A DNA stretch of 5,511 nucleotides from Azohydromonas lata NBRC 102462. Its GTDB lineage: Bacteria; Pseudomonadota; Gammaproteobacteria; Burkholderiales; Burkholderiaceae_C. Positions 5,249-5,511 of this stretch are shown here, piece by piece. The stretch is taken from the NCBI GenBank assembly GCA_945878385.1, contig CAMCTE010000185.1, positions 1 through 5,511 on the forward strand, given 5' to 3'. The notes under the pieces are model-generated. The model was not told the DNA's origin. It made no database searches and worked only from the letters and a program-made list of their open reading frames with translations. The number at the start of each line of letters is the position of its first letter. Position 1 is the stretch's first letter. Made by a program: the position numbers and the translations under genes.

Positions 5249-5266
5249 TAGGGTTCGCGCCCTGTC
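5247..5266 (+). other. Hairpin at the rpsQ stop, between ribosomal and peroxiredoxin genes
   Basis: GATAGGG (5247-5253) pairs with CCCTGTC (5260-5266), seven pairs with one T-G wobble, around a TTCGCG loop. The stem starts within the rpsQ stop codon. No T run follows, so it may act as an RNA-stability or processing element, or as a weak terminator that reduces transcription into the next gene. The rest of the 42-nt gap shows only a ribosome binding site. I see no convincing promoter in it. Confidence 0.45.
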
Positions 5267-5290
5267 CAAACTTCCCTGCGGAGAGCACCC

Positions 5291-5511
5291 ATGATCAAAG
5301 TTGGCGATACGCTTCCTTCAGCCACGTTGTTCGAGTTCATCGAAGTCGAAGGCAACGGTTGCACACTGGGCCCCAACGCGTTTGAGGTTCAAAAGAGCAC
5401 GGCCGGCAAGACCATCGCCATCTTTGCGCTGCCTGGCGCCTTCACGCCCACCTGTTCGGCCAAGCATGTGCCGGGCTATGTGGAGAAGGCCTCCGAACTC
5501 AAGGCTGCTGG
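5291..5511 (+). CDS. Peroxiredoxin, Prx5/AhpC-TSA type (5' part, runs off the window)
   Basis: The first 73 codons are present; the protein would normally be about 160-170 residues. It reads MIKVGDTLPSATLFEFIEVE at the start and continues to FALPGAFTPTCSAKHVPGYV (45-64). PGAFTPTC is the peroxidatic motif of the Prx5 (glutaredoxin/thioredoxin-dependent) group, with the peroxidatic cysteine at C55 and the supporting Pro48 and Thr52 in place. A second cysteine, C24, is visible. The enzyme reduces H2O2 and organic peroxides in the cytoplasm; the reductant cannot be decided from this part. GGAG at 5280-5283 lies 7 nt before the ATG. It follows rpsQ by 42 nt on the same strand, in the place where rplN would be expected, so it is probably co-transcribed with the ribosomal genes at least in part. 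Confidence 0.93.
   Translation, partial: MIKVGDTLPSATLFEFIEVEGNGCTLGPNAFEVQKSTAGKTIAIFALPGAFTPTCSAKHVPGYVEKASELKAA

Overview
This window is the front part of a bacterial S10/spc-type ribosomal protein cluster, all on the + strand. The order is rpsJ (3' end only), rplC, rplD, rplW, rplB, rpsS, rplV, rpsC, rplP, rpmC, rpsQ, then the start of a peroxiredoxin gene. High GC with G/C-ending codons, the protein sequences (notably L22, L3 and S3) and the peroxiredoxin after rpsQ point to a betaproteobacterium of the Burkholderiales, most likely Comamonadaceae or a close relative. That placement is from memory of family sequences, not a search.

Layout. Bases 1-117 encode the last 38 residues of S10. 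Bases 118-367 are the only substantial non-coding stretch. They hold a strong UUCG-capped hairpin just after rpsJ (130-161), a good sigma70-like promoter (TTGCGG, 17 nt, TATACT at 175-203) and a predicted leader of about 158 nt. The leader contains a long imperfect hairpin (253-292) and several smaller ones upstream of rplC. From 368 to 5248 there are ten tightly packed genes. Four junctions overlap or abut (rplC/rplD, rplD/rplW, rplW/rplB, rpmC/rpsQ) and the others are 12-16 nt apart, so translational coupling is likely. After rpsQ comes a 42-nt gap with a 7-bp hairpin, then the first 73 codons of a Prx5-type peroxiredoxin that runs off the window.

How the genes work together. L3, L4, L23, L2, L22, L16 and L29 build the 50S subunit: peptidyl-transferase surroundings, exit tunnel and tunnel mouth. 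S10, S19, S3 and S17 belong to the 30S subunit. Co-transcription keeps their synthesis in proportion. The promoter and structured leader before rplC, rather than before rpsJ, suggest that rpsJ belongs mainly to an upstream unit and that a separate unit starts at rplC. L4, encoded second in that unit, is the obvious candidate autoregulator by analogy with E. coli.

I see no mobile element, CRISPR array, tRNA, rRNA or novel defence-type system. The points most worth a second look are the structured rplC leader, the 86-residue R/G/P/A-rich tail on S3, and the peroxiredoxin placed inside a ribosomal protein cluster.
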